From an uncultured Acidaminococcus sp. (lineage in GTDB: Bacteria > Bacillota > Negativicutes > Acidaminococcales > Acidaminococcaceae): a DNA stretch of 41,603 nucleotides. Of this stretch, positions 7,682-15,896 are shown in pieces. Below the pieces are notes generated by a model. That model saw nothing but the letters and a program-made list of their open reading frames with translations, was not told where the DNA came from and searched no databases. Where the stretch lies: contig USHN01000008.1 of assembly GCA_900554515.1 (NCBI GenBank), forward strand, positions 1-41,603. Direction: 5' to 3'. Numbering within the stretch: position 1 is the stretch's first letter; every line of letters starts with the position of its first letter. The position numbers and the translations under genes were made by a program.

Positions 7682-7700
7682 GCGGAAAGGGGAGACAACT

Positions 7701-8432
7701 ATGCTGTACGGACGGATTCATTCTACGGAATCCTTCGGTTCCGTGGATGGACCAGGAACCCGTTTTATTATTTTTCTGCAGGGCTGCCACATGCGCTGTT
7801 TATATTGCCACAATGTGGATACCTGGGATTGTGAAGACGGCGAACTAAAAACAGCGGACGAGCTGCTGGATCAGGCAGAGCGGTACCGTCCTTACTGGGG
7901 GCCGGAAGGCGGCATTACCGTCAGCGGAGGCGAGCCCTTGCTGCAACTGGATTTTTTGCTGGAACTTTTTAAAAAGGCGAAGGAACGACATATGGGAACT
8001 TGCATTGATACAGCAGGGCAGCCCTTTACCCGGCAGGAACCTTTTTTTAGCAAATTCCAGGAGCTTATGCAGTATACCGATATCCTGCTACTAGATATCA
8101 AACACATTGATCCGGAGTGGCATAAAAAGCTGACAGGAAAGCCCAATGACAATATCCTTGCCCTGTTTCACAACCTGGCAGAGATACAAAAACCGATCTG
8201 GATCCGGCAAGTTCTGGTCCCTGGGTGGACCGATGCACCGGAATCGCTAAAGCGGACACGGGATTTCATTGAGACGTTACCCAACGTACAGAAGGTGGAA
8301 ATTTTACCCTATCACAATATGGGCCTCTACAAATGGGAAGAACTGGGAATCCCTAACCAATTGAAAGATGTGAAACCGCCGGATGAAGAGGCTGTAAAGC
8401 GAGCTGAGCAACTATTACTCCCGAAAAGTTGA
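7701..8432 (+). CDS. pflA: Pyruvate formate-lyase activating enzyme (radical SAM)
   Basis: A 243-residue radical SAM enzyme that installs the glycyl radical on pyruvate formate-lyase by abstracting hydrogen from its C-terminal Gly. The cluster motif CHMRCLYC (CxxxCxxC) lies in the family's typical FLQGCHMRCLYCHN context, followed by GGEPLLQ (SAM binding), DTAG and LLLDIKH. The length matches PflA. ATG 7701 is chosen because AAAGGGGAG lies 7 bp upstream; an in-frame ATG at 7680 lies inside the terminator T-tract and has no ribosome binding site. Here the activase precedes the lyase; in E. coli the order is pflB-pflA. Both genes have FNR-type boxes. Confidence 0.93.
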   Translation: MLYGRIHSTESFGSVDGPGTRFIIFLQGCHMRCLYCHNVDTWDCEDGELKTADELLDQAERYRPYWGPEGGITVSGGEPLLQLDFLLELFKKAKERHMGTCIDTAGQPFTRQEPFFSKFQELMQYTDILLLDIKHIDPEWHKKLTGKPNDNILALFHNLAEIQKPIWIRQVLVPGWTDAPESLKRTRDFIETLPNVQKVEILPYHNMGLYKWEELGIPNQLKDVKPPDEEAVKRAEQLLLPKS

Positions 8433-8442
8433 TTATAATCAA
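8429..8442 (+). promoter_or_regulatory. Distal FNR box of pflB
   Basis: TTGATTATAATCAA is a perfect match to TTGAT-N4-ATCAA. It overlaps the pflA stop codon and is centred 16 bp upstream of the second box, at about -57.5. Confidence 0.85.
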
Positions 8443-8444
8443 TA

Positions 8445-8458
8445 TTGATTGGAATCAA
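8445..8458 (+). promoter_or_regulatory. Proximal FNR box of pflB
   Basis: TTGATTGGAATCAA is a second perfect match to the FNR consensus. Its centre (8451.5) lies 29.5 bp before the -10 element TATGAT (8481-8486), exactly the spacing seen at pflA and the class II -41.5 position. Confidence 0.87.
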
Positions 8459-8480
8459 AGAAGGGAACCCTAAAAAACGC

Positions 8481-8486
8481 TATGAT
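8481..8486 (+). promoter_or_regulatory. -10 element of the pflB promoter
   Basis: TATGAT, placed for activation by the FNR box at 8445-8458. The predicted start near 8493 leaves a leader of about 38 nt carrying AAGGAGG. Confidence 0.65.
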
Positions 8487-8530
8487 AGGGCCGTGAAAAG
8501 CGGAATGTAATCTTATAAGGAGGATCTACC

Positions 8531-10810
8531 GTGGAGACAATTGCGCAAAAACAAGCATGGAGAGGCTTTAAAGGCGTTAAATGGCTGGATGATGTAAACG
8601 TAAGGGAATTCATTCAGAAAAACTATGTCCCGTACGATGGTAACGAGAGCTTTCTGGCCGGCCCTACCGAGGCGACGGATAAGCTGTGGGGCAAGGTGCA
8701 GGAATTACAGAAAGAAGAACGGGCAAAAGGCGGTGTGCTGGACTGCGAGACGGAAGTCGTGTCCGGTCTTACGGCGTATGGCCCAGGGTATATTGACGAA
8801 TCCTTGAAAGACCTGGAACAGGTGGTGGGCCTGCAAACCGATAAACCGCTGAAACGTGCCTTTATGCCTTATGGCGGCATCAAGATGGCTGAAGAAGCAG
8901 CGGAAACCTATGGATATAAAGTCAATCCCAAGTTCCACAAGATTTTTACTGAGTATCATAAAACGCACAATACGGCGGTATTTGACGCCTATACGCCGGA
9001 AATGCGGAGAGCCCGCCACAGCCATATTGTAACCGGGCTGCCCGATACTTATGGCAGGGGCCGGATTGTAGGGGACTACCGGAGAGTGGCCCTGTATGGT
9101 ATTGATTTCCTGATCGAAAAGAAACAGGAAGACCTGCTGAACTGCGGCTGCGGTGTGATGAGCGATGAAGTGATCCGGCAGCGGGAAGAACTGTCAGAAC
9201 AGATTCGTGCCCTGAATGGCATGAAGGAAATGGCCAAAACCTATGGCTTTGATATTTCCGCTCCTGCTAAGAACGCCAAGGAAGCAGTACAGTGGCTGTA
9301 TTTTGGATACCTGGCTGCCATTAAAACCCAAAACGGGGCTGCGATGAGCGTGGGCCGGATTTCCACCTTCCTGGACATTTATATTAGCCGTGATCTTGCA
9401 GAAGGTACTTTGACGGAACAAGAAGCCCAGGAATTGATTGATCACCTGACGCTGAAATTCCGTATGGTAAAATTTGCCCGGATTCCCTCTTACAACCAAC
9501 TATTCTCCGGTGACCCGGTATGGGCTACGCTGGAAGTGGCCGGGATCGGGATGGATGGCCGGCATATGGTCACTAAAACCGACTATCGGTTCCTCCATAC
9601 GCTGGAAGATATGGGACCGGCACCGGAGCCCAACCTGACGGTGCTGTATTCCTCCCAGCTGCCGGATACTTTCAAGAAATATGCAGCCTATATTTCTGTT
9701 GCTACCTCTTCTATTCAGTACGAAAATGATGACGTGATGAAACCAGTATGGGGCGATGACTACAGCATCTGCTGCTGCGTATCCGCTACCCAAACCGGGA
9801 AAGAAATGCAGTTCTTTGGTGCCCGTGCCAACTTGGGCAAGTGCCTGTTGTATGCGATTAACGGCGGAAAAGATGAAAAATTCCTGACTAAAGACGGCAA
9901 ACACATGCAGGTCGGTCCGGAACTGGCGCCCATTACTTCCGACGTGCTGGACTATGGCGAAGTGATGCACAAGTTCGACCTCATGATGGACTGGCTGGCG
10001 GGTTTATATGTCAATATTTTGAACCTGATCCAGTACATGCATGACAAGTATTATTATGAAGCCGCAGAAATGGCTCTGATTGATACGGATGTGCGCCGCA
10101 CCTTTGCTACGGGTATCGCCGGGTTCTCCCATGTGGTAGACTCTTTGTCCGCAATTAAATATGCCAAGGTCAGCGTCATTCGTGATGCTTCTGGGCTGGC
10201 TGTGGATTATAAAATTGAGGGGGATTTCCCCCGCTACGGAAATGACGATGCCCGGGCGGACGAGATTGCGGTGTGGCTACTGAAAACCTTCATGACCAAA
10301 CTCCGCAAAAACAAGACCTATCGCAATTCCGAAGCGACTACTTCCATTTTGACCATCACCAGCAACGTGGTGTACGGTGGGGCTACCGGTGCTATGCCCG
10401 ATGGCCGGAAAGCCTTCACCCCGTTTGCGCCTGGTGCTAACCCTGCGTACGGTGCAGAAGAAAGCGGGCTGCTCGCTTCTCTGAACTCTGTGGCGAAACT
10501 GCCGTATGAATATTCCCTGGATGGCATCTCTAATACCCAGACCATTGCTCCGGAGACCTTGGGACATACCACCGATGAGCAAAAGGCTACGCTGGTACGG
10601 GTGCTGGATGGCTACTTTGATCAAGGCGCCCATCACCTGAATGTGAATGTATTCGGCGTGGATAAGCTGGTGGACGCTATGGAACATCCGGAAAAACCAG
10701 AATATGCCAACTTCACCATCCGGGTATCTGGCTATGCTGTAAAATTCATTGACCTGACCAGAGAACAGCAAATGGACGTCATTGCCCGTCGGGCTCACAA
10801 GAAAATGTAA
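8531..10810 (+). CDS. pflB: Pyruvate formate-lyase (formate C-acetyltransferase)
   Basis: A 759-residue glycyl radical enzyme converting pyruvate and CoA to acetyl-CoA and formate. The active-site cysteines lie in SICCCVSATQTG: C415-C416 correspond to the catalytic CC pair of E. coli PflB, preceded by an extra Cys 414. The C-terminal radical site is RVSGYAVKF with Gly 734. GKEMQFFGARANLGK and the length also match true PFL rather than glycerol or choline TMA-lyases. Translation starts at GTG 8531 behind AAGGAGG. Two consensus FNR boxes precede it, consistent with induction under anoxia by the regulator encoded at 6901-7593. The gene ends before a weak terminator. Confidence 0.95.
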   Translation: METIAQKQAWRGFKGVKWLDDVNVREFIQKNYVPYDGNESFLAGPTEATDKLWGKVQELQKEERAKGGVLDCETEVVSGLTAYGPGYIDESLKDLEQVVGLQTDKPLKRAFMPYGGIKMAEEAAETYGYKVNPKFHKIFTEYHKTHNTAVFDAYTPEMRRARHSHIVTGLPDTYGRGRIVGDYRRVALYGIDFLIEKKQEDLLNCGCGVMSDEVIRQREELSEQIRALNGMKEMAKTYGFDISAPAKNAKEAVQWLYFGYLAAIKTQNGAAMSVGRISTFLDIYISRDLAEGTLTEQEAQELIDHLTLKFRMVKFARIPSYNQLFSGDPVWATLEVAGIGMDGRHMVTKTDYRFLHTLEDMGPAPEPNLTVLYSSQLPDTFKKYAAYISVATSSIQYENDDVMKPVWGDDYSICCCVSATQTGKEMQFFGARANLGKCLLYAINGGKDEKFLTKDGKHMQVGPELAPITSDVLDYGEVMHKFDLMMDWLAGLYVNILNLIQYMHDKYYYEAAEMALIDTDVRRTFATGIAGFSHVVDSLSAIKYAKVSVIRDASGLAVDYKIEGDFPRYGNDDARADEIAVWLLKTFMTKLRKNKTYRNSEATTSILTITSNVVYGGATGAMPDGRKAFTPFAPGANPAYGAEESGLLASLNSVAKLPYEYSLDGISNTQTIAPETLGHTTDEQKATLVRVLDGYFDQGAHHLNVNVFGVDKLVDAMEHPEKPEYANFTIRVSGYAVKFIDLTREQQMDVIARRAHKKM

Positions 10811-10839
10811 GGTGCTAAAAACGTAACAGTTTTATACTG

Positions 10840-10874
10840 AAATCCCCTGTTTCTATAGGAAATGGGGGATTTTC
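10840..10874 (+). terminator. Probable terminator of pflB
   Basis: AAATCCCC (10840-10847) pairs with GGGGATTT (10865-10872), giving an 8-bp stem with a 17-nt loop. The T-tract is short, and the next gene's -35 begins at 10875. Confidence 0.5.
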
Positions 10875-10904
10875 TTGACATAACCAGGGTACCCCACGTA
10901 GAAT
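10875..10904 (+). promoter_or_regulatory. Promoter of the lipoprotein-peptidase operon
   Basis: A perfect -35 TTGACA (10875-10880), 18-bp spacer and TAGAAT (10899-10904), abutting the pflB terminator. Confidence 0.65.
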
Positions 10905-10937
10905 CAAACTGTTTTATAAAAGAAAGGAAGGATCATA

Positions 10938-11756
10938 ATGAATTGGCGTAAAGTGATTGCAGGCGCCGTAACCGTTTTGGCCGTGGCCAGTCTTCTAGGC
11001 GGATGCGGAAGTGAAAAGAAAGAGGAAGCGGCAGAGAAAAAGAGCATTACCGTGGGGATTACACCCGGATATTCTGAAAAGGTTATGGAAGTGGTAAAGG
11101 CGGAAGCAGCGAAACAAGGGCTTACCGTGGAAATCAAAACATTTTCGGACTATGTGACTCCGGACACGGCGCTGGCTCAAAAAGAAATTGACCTGAATTC
11201 CTTCCAGCATGAACCATTCTTGATGGCATATAACAAAAAGAATGGTACCAATCTGGTAAGTATCGGGAAAACCTATTTGGCACCGCTGCGTTTGTATTCC
11301 ACGAAAATCAAAGACGTCAAGGCGATTCAGCCTGGTGCTACCATTGCCATTCCGAATGATCCATCCAATGGGGGACGTGCTATCCTGATGCTGAGTAAAC
11401 TGGGGCTGTTTAAAGTCAATCCGAACGTGAAACCAACGGAACTGACGGTAAACGATGTGACCGATAATCCCAACCAGATTAAACTGGTGGAACTGGAAGC
11501 CGCACAATTGCTCAGGAGCCTGGAGGATACCACTGCATCCGTTATCAATGCAGGGTATGCGCATTCCGCCGGCCTGGCACAGGATCTGGCGATCGCTAAA
11601 GAAGATAATACCAGTCCCTATGTCAACATCATTGCTGCCCGGGCAGAAGACAAGGACAACCCTACGTATAAAAAGTTTGTACAAATTTTCCAAAGCCAAC
11701 CGGTAAAAGACTATATACTCAAAGAATGCGAAGGGGATTTGGAACCCGCATTTTAA
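10938..11756 (+). CDS. MetQ/NlpA-family substrate-binding lipoprotein
   Basis: A 272-residue lipoprotein: basic N-terminus, hydrophobic core, and lipobox LLGGC with lipidated Cys 23. The mature part has the NlpA/MetQ fold signatures, namely ITVGITPGYSEKVMEVV, the ALAQKEIDLNSFQHEPF region, IPNDPSNGGRAI and the C-terminal TYKKFVQIFQS. Family members deliver methionine or, in some cases, small peptides to the MetNI ABC transporter. No ATPase or permease gene is adjacent, so the partner transporter is encoded elsewhere or shared. The next gene is an M20 peptidase 18 bp downstream, which hints at a peptide or N-acyl amino-acid ligand rather than free methionine. That is inference. Confidence 0.87.
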   Translation: MNWRKVIAGAVTVLAVASLLGGCGSEKKEEAAEKKSITVGITPGYSEKVMEVVKAEAAKQGLTVEIKTFSDYVTPDTALAQKEIDLNSFQHEPFLMAYNKKNGTNLVSIGKTYLAPLRLYSTKIKDVKAIQPGATIAIPNDPSNGGRAILMLSKLGLFKVNPNVKPTELTVNDVTDNPNQIKLVELEAAQLLRSLEDTTASVINAGYAHSAGLAQDLAIAKEDNTSPYVNIIAARAEDKDNPTYKKFVQIFQSQPVKDYILKECEGDLEPAF

Positions 11757-11774
11757 GGAGGCAGGCGTTTCTTT

Positions 11775-13106
11775 ATGACATTGACAAAACTTGATTTAAG
11801 CTATGCTGATCATTTGCAGCAGCTTGTGCGGTGCGCTACTGTTTCCAATGCAGATGTACAAAAGGTCAACTGGCAGGAATTTAAAAAGCAGCAAGATCTT
11901 CTCCAAGCTTTTTATCCTGCCGTGTTTCGGAAAATGCAGATAGAACACGTGGGTCAAGCTGGCTTGCAGCTCTATCTGAAAGGCACCAAAGATGAGAAAA
12001 AGCCACTGCTGCTTATGGCGCATCAAGATGTGGTAGAAACAGGGGACACTGCGCAATGGAAATTTCCTCCTTTTAGCGGCGTCCTGCTTGATGACTGCGT
12101 TTGTGGCCGGGGTACGACGGACTGCAAGCACCTGCTTTTGGCGGAACTGGAAGCCGTAGAAGCCCTGCTACAGGAAGGCTGGCGTCCGGAGTATGATCTT
12201 TACTTGTCTTTTGGATACAGTGAAGAAGTATATCTGGAAAACGATGTGGACGGGGCCGAAAAATTGGCCCGCAACCTGGAGCAAAAGGGAGTCCGGTTAG
12301 GCCTTGTGATTGACGAAGGCGGTAGCGTTGTCCCGGAAGGAAAGTTCCTGGCAGCTCGCATGGGTCTGGCGGAGAAATCCCCTGTGAATTATGAAATCTA
12401 TCAAAATTCTCCGGGCGGCCATTCCAGCAAGCCGGGAAAAGGAACGGCATTAGGGGCTGTGGCAAAAGCCATCGTAGCCATTGAAACCCATCCTTTTCCC
12501 TATCGCTTGACACCACTTGCGAAAGCCCAGCTGCAGGCTACAGCCCCTTTAAAAGAAGGAAAGGTTGCGGAATATTACGCCGATCCGGAAAAATATTGGG
12601 ATGCTATTTGTGATTTGGGGCAGCAGGACCCGGAACTGGACGCGTTACTTCATACCACGATTGCTTTTACCATGGCAAGTGCCAGCAAACAGCCTAATGT
12701 ACTGCCTAGCCGGGCTGCCGCACAAATGAGCGTGCGTGTCTTGCAAGGGGATACGGTAGCGTCTTGTATGGAGTATTTTAAACAATTCTTACCGGAAGGT
12801 GTAAAAATCCGCCATGTATCCGGAAAAGACCCGCTGCCGGCATCCGATCCCAATAGCAGAGGGGTAAAGCTGGCAGAGAGTATACTCAAAGAACAATATG
12901 GGGCAAATCTCCAGGCAGTACCCTTTTTGATGCTGGGAGGGACGGACAGCCACTACTATAAGCGCATAGCAGACAATGTTATGCTATTTAGCGGCTATAA
13001 GAAAGACGCCCGTTGGGGACAGGCCCATCAGGTGAATGAAAAAATCCCTGCGGATGCCATTGCCCCCAGCGTGAGATTTTTTAAAACATTCCTTAAGCGG
13101 TATTGA
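11775..13106 (+). CDS. M20-family metallopeptidase (CPS1/Gly-X carboxypeptidase-like)
   Basis: A 443-residue M20 peptidase. Metal-site signatures are LLMAHQDVV (His and Asp), GRGTTDCKH (bridging Asp), FGYSEEVY (Glu pair), VIDEGG (Asp/Glu) and GGTDSHYY (last His). The WKFPPFSGVLLDDCV segment and the long insertions are typical of the Gly-X carboxypeptidase/CPS1 branch, which cleaves dipeptides or N-acyl amino acids. It is distinct in sequence from the two other M20 proteins in this window. The ribosome binding site AAGGAGG lies unusually far (about 13 bp) from the ATG. It is co-transcribed with the MetQ-like lipoprotein, and its terminator is shared with the convergent AAA ATPase gene. Confidence 0.87.
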   Translation: MTLTKLDLSYADHLQQLVRCATVSNADVQKVNWQEFKKQQDLLQAFYPAVFRKMQIEHVGQAGLQLYLKGTKDEKKPLLLMAHQDVVETGDTAQWKFPPFSGVLLDDCVCGRGTTDCKHLLLAELEAVEALLQEGWRPEYDLYLSFGYSEEVYLENDVDGAEKLARNLEQKGVRLGLVIDEGGSVVPEGKFLAARMGLAEKSPVNYEIYQNSPGGHSSKPGKGTALGAVAKAIVAIETHPFPYRLTPLAKAQLQATAPLKEGKVAEYYADPEKYWDAICDLGQQDPELDALLHTTIAFTMASASKQPNVLPSRAAAQMSVRVLQGDTVASCMEYFKQFLPEGVKIRHVSGKDPLPASDPNSRGVKLAESILKEQYGANLQAVPFLMLGGTDSHYYKRIADNVMLFSGYKKDARWGQAHQVNEKIPADAIAPSVRFFKTFLKRY

Positions 13107-13130
13107 TGAAGAAATAGAAAAAACAAACAT

Positions 13131-13170
13131 AAAGTGAGAGAAACCTCTACTAGGAGATTCCTCTCGCTTT
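13131..13170. terminator. Bidirectional terminator between the M20 peptidase and AAA ATPase genes
   Basis: AAAGTGAGAG (13131-13140) pairs with CTCTCGCTTT (13161-13170) over 10 bp with one G-U pair. On the minus strand it is followed by a T-rich tract (ATGTTTGTTTTTTC). The plus-strand tract is weaker. Confidence 0.65.
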
Positions 13171-13171
13171 A

Positions 13172-14806
13172 TTAGTTCGTAGGCAGCTTTTTGATCCGTT
13201 GTTCCAAAATGGCACGGGATAAGCTCACGGAAACGGGACTTCCCGTTGCTACTGCAAGCGACCTCTCCGCCATCGCCTGCAACAGGCTTTGCTGCACCAG
13301 ATCCTGCAATGCAGCCCATGTGTATCCTTTGGTTTCCTTTGCCAATTGGGGTAAGGAGAGAGTATCGTTCATCTTGATGGTAGCGCAAGCATTCTGCAAA
13401 ATTTCCAAGCGGCTTTTTTCATCCGGTAAGGGAAGCTCTAGCTGCAGCGCTAAGCGACCCGGCCGCAGCACAGAAGGGTCCAGTAGATCTGGACGGTTGG
13501 TAGCGGCCAGGATAAGAACATCCCGGCCCCTGAGCCCATCAATTTCAGCCAAGAACTGGCTGACAATACGGCTGGCAGCATATCCGTCGCTGTCGCTACC
13601 GCTCCGGCGGGGGAGAAAGGCATCCAATTCATCAAAAAATAGCAAACATGGAGCCAGCTGCCGGGCTTTTTGGAAGATCTCCCGGATGCTGCGCTCGGAA
13701 TCCCCCAGCCATTTGGAGAAAAGTTCCGGCCCTTTGACAGTGATATAGTTTACTTTTCCCTTGTTTTCATAGGCCAGCGCATTGGCCAGCAGGGTTTTGC
13801 CACAGCCAGAGGACCCGGTAAGCAAGATGCCTCGTGGCAGGATGAATCTATTTTTATTGTCTCTATCAAGCAAAAGATCCATCCAGAGCTGTAGCAGTTT
13901 CTTTTCTTTGGCAAGGCCTGCGATATCCGTCCAGTGGGTTTCTGGTATTTCCCTTGCAGTATCCCGGTTGCCAGAGACTTCCATACCAGAAAGAGCCTTG
14001 CGGAAATTTTCCAAGGATACTTTTTGCTGTGCTAAGGGGATACGTTTTTCGGGAGAACGTACTGCTTCTTCATAGATCCGCTGCATGACCGCTTCCTGGC
14101 ACAATAGTGCCAGATCGGCTCCCATAAACCCAGGAGTCAAGTCTGCGACCAAATTTAGATCTACATCGCTTTCCAGCGGTATGTTCCGGGTGTGTATTTG
14201 AAGGATTTCCACACGTCCTTCGTGATTTGGTGCTGCAATGGCAATCTCCCTATCCAGCCGGCCAGGTCGCCGCAGGGCGGGATCCAGTGCATTCGAGCGA
14301 TTGGTTGCTCCAATAACCAGTATGTTACCACGCTCTTCCACTCCATCCAGCAGTGCCAACAGTTCAGACACCAGGCGCTTTTCGGCTTCTCCCGCGATTT
14401 CTTCCCGACGGGGTGCCAGTGCATCAATCTCATCAAAAAAGATGATGGAGCAGGGGTAATCTTTTGCCTCTTGGAAAATTTCCCGCAGCGCTGCCTCGGA
14501 TTCCCCATAATGCTGCCGGATAATTTCCGAAGAATTGATGGGGATGAAATGCGCTCCCGTAGAATTGGCCAGCGTCCGGGCAATCAGCGTTTTCCCGCAG
14601 CCGGGCGGACCATAGAGAAGTAATCCCCGGGGCGGATGGATGCCGAAATGGGCGAAAAGTTCTGGATGGTGCAGAGGCAATTCTACCATATCCCTGATTT
14701 CCTGGAGTTCCTTGGAAAGGCCCCCAATTTGCGCATAAGAGACAGTAGAAGATGCCCTTTGCTGACTTTTCCTGTGGGAAAGAAGCCATTTACAGGGGTA
14801 TTTCAT
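13172..14806 (-). CDS. Tandem AAA+ ATPase, Cdc48/VAT-like, lacking the N-domain
   Basis: A 544-residue protein with two AAA+ modules. D1: Walker A GPPGCGKT (66-73), Walker B IIFFDEID (120-127), sensor-1 GATNRSNALDPALRRPGRLDRE. D2: Walker A GSSGCGKT (331-338), pore-loop aromatic KGPELFSKWLGDSE, Walker B LLFFDELD (388-395), AATNRPDLLDPSVLRPGRL. The intermodule segments match Cdc48/p97/VAT, hexameric ATP-driven unfoldases. The usual substrate-recruiting N-terminal domain (about 180 residues) is absent: only some 25 residues precede D1. GGAG lies 7 bp before ATG 14806. It starts 15 bp after a multi-spanning membrane protein gene, so the two probably form an operon. Its client is unknown. Confidence 0.88.
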   Translation of the reverse strand: MKYPCKWLLSHRKSQQRASSTVSYAQIGGLSKELQEIRDMVELPLHHPELFAHFGIHPPRGLLLYGPPGCGKTLIARTLANSTGAHFIPINSSEIIRQHYGESEAALREIFQEAKDYPCSIIFFDEIDALAPRREEIAGEAEKRLVSELLALLDGVEERGNILVIGATNRSNALDPALRRPGRLDREIAIAAPNHEGRVEILQIHTRNIPLESDVDLNLVADLTPGFMGADLALLCQEAVMQRIYEEAVRSPEKRIPLAQQKVSLENFRKALSGMEVSGNRDTAREIPETHWTDIAGLAKEKKLLQLWMDLLLDRDNKNRFILPRGILLTGSSGCGKTLLANALAYENKGKVNYITVKGPELFSKWLGDSERSIREIFQKARQLAPCLLFFDELDAFLPRRSGSDSDGYAASRIVSQFLAEIDGLRGRDVLILAATNRPDLLDPSVLRPGRLALQLELPLPDEKSRLEILQNACATIKMNDTLSLPQLAKETKGYTWAALQDLVQQSLLQAMAERSLAVATGSPVSVSLSRAILEQRIKKLPTN

Positions 14807-14821
14807 GATGTGACTCCATGA

Positions 14822-15787
14822 TCAAACCCGATGGCCGATAGCGGTACGGGAACTATTTTTTACGCCGATACTTGTGGTAATCTTTTGCCCAAATGGAAAG
14901 GGGTTACGCCCCAGAATAATGTTCATGACAGCACCGGAGTGAATCACGGCTACAAGACAGGAGATAATACCCAGCAATTGGGTTACGGCAGGGGAGAACA
15001 TTCCATTAATTGCGAAAATCGCCGGCATTCCGCAGAAACTGAAGGCCCCAATATAGCAGAACGGCATTAGGAATAAAATTAACAGGCTTCTCCGACCGTT
15101 GAACCAATCCCGGAAACGGTATGCCAAAGATGCACTAAGAAATAGAGCGGCCACGTTCACAAACATCCACCAGCAGGGGAAGTGCCGGAACAGCACCAAA
15201 GGCTGGTTTCCATAATAGGTATAGATGCCGCCGTAGCCGAGTAGCAATTCTTCTACGACAATATCGGAAATCGCGGATAAGAGCAGGCAGCCCCAAAGTT
15301 TCAGGGTACTGATGTGGCGCAGCAGTGCCGCATAGAGCAGATAGCCTAAAATAGCGCCAAAGGCCCACCACATAATAGCTACATACCAGTCAAATTCACG
15401 GCCCATAAGGATAAACATAATATCTTTCAATTGATGGGACTGGGACCAGTAGACGCCGCCCAGATAATTATCCACGGCTTCCGGCACAACGCAGGCAGCG
15501 GCACCTAACACCATGCCGATGGGTACCGTAGATCTGTATTTCCAGCTATCCCGTGCGGCCACGATCATGAAGAATAACGCAATGGCCAGCATAATCATCG
15601 TAGAAACAAAAACATGCTCTGGATTCTGGGGGAATAGATTGTTGGGAGGAATCGGGGTAAGGTATTGGGGATCCGTGGCAGTCTGGGTAACTCCTTTGGT
15701 AGCCGCGAACGCTGTTGACAGGCCGCCTGTTAAAAAGACAGCAAGTCCCAATAACGAAAGATTTCTTGTAACCATAGTGATTTTCAT
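14822..15787 (-). CDS. Exported or multi-spanning membrane protein of unknown function
   Basis: 321 residues from ATG 15787, chosen because AAGGAG lies 9 bp upstream; longer frames have no ribosome binding site. A signal-peptide-like N-terminus (cleavage possible after AFA, about residue 28) is followed by a Pro-rich stretch and about seven transmembrane helices. Conserved-looking polar or aromatic motifs sit at helix ends: VVPEAVDNYLGGVYW, REFDWYVAIMWW and YTYYGNQPLVLFRHFPCWW. The last resembles the YxYYGxQP...FPxWW pattern I associate with AveC/cyclase-like membrane proteins, but that link is tentative. It lies in an apparent operon with the Cdc48-like ATPase and downstream of a TetR regulator, separated by a terminator. 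Confidence 0.7.
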   Translation of the reverse strand: MKITMVTRNLSLLGLAVFLTGGLSTAFAATKGVTQTATDPQYLTPIPPNNLFPQNPEHVFVSTMIMLAIALFFMIVAARDSWKYRSTVPIGMVLGAAACVVPEAVDNYLGGVYWSQSHQLKDIMFILMGREFDWYVAIMWWAFGAILGYLLYAALLRHISTLKLWGCLLLSAISDIVVEELLLGYGGIYTYYGNQPLVLFRHFPCWWMFVNVAALFLSASLAYRFRDWFNGRRSLLILFLMPFCYIGAFSFCGMPAIFAINGMFSPAVTQLLGIISCLVAVIHSGAVMNIILGRNPFPFGQKITTSIGVKNSSRTAIGHRV

Positions 15788-15840
15788 ACAAAACATCTCC
15801 TTATAGTACTGAAAACGTATTTTTAAGTACTTAAATGGGT

Positions 15841-15881
15841 AAAAAAGTAAGTGCGTCAACGACACACTTGGTGGCACTTAC
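15841..15881 (-). terminator. Terminator of the tetR gene
   Basis: On the minus strand, GTAAGTG pairs with CACTTAC (7 bp, 15875-15881 and 15847-15853), followed directly by TTTTTT (15846-15841). It separates the tetR transcript from the downstream membrane protein gene. Confidence 0.6.
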
Positions 15882-15896
15882 AACTGCTATCTGGAA

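Noticed and set aside
9500..9970. Antisense frames opposite pflB
   Set aside because: pflB is unambiguous over its whole length, and the opposing frames show only composition-driven openness.
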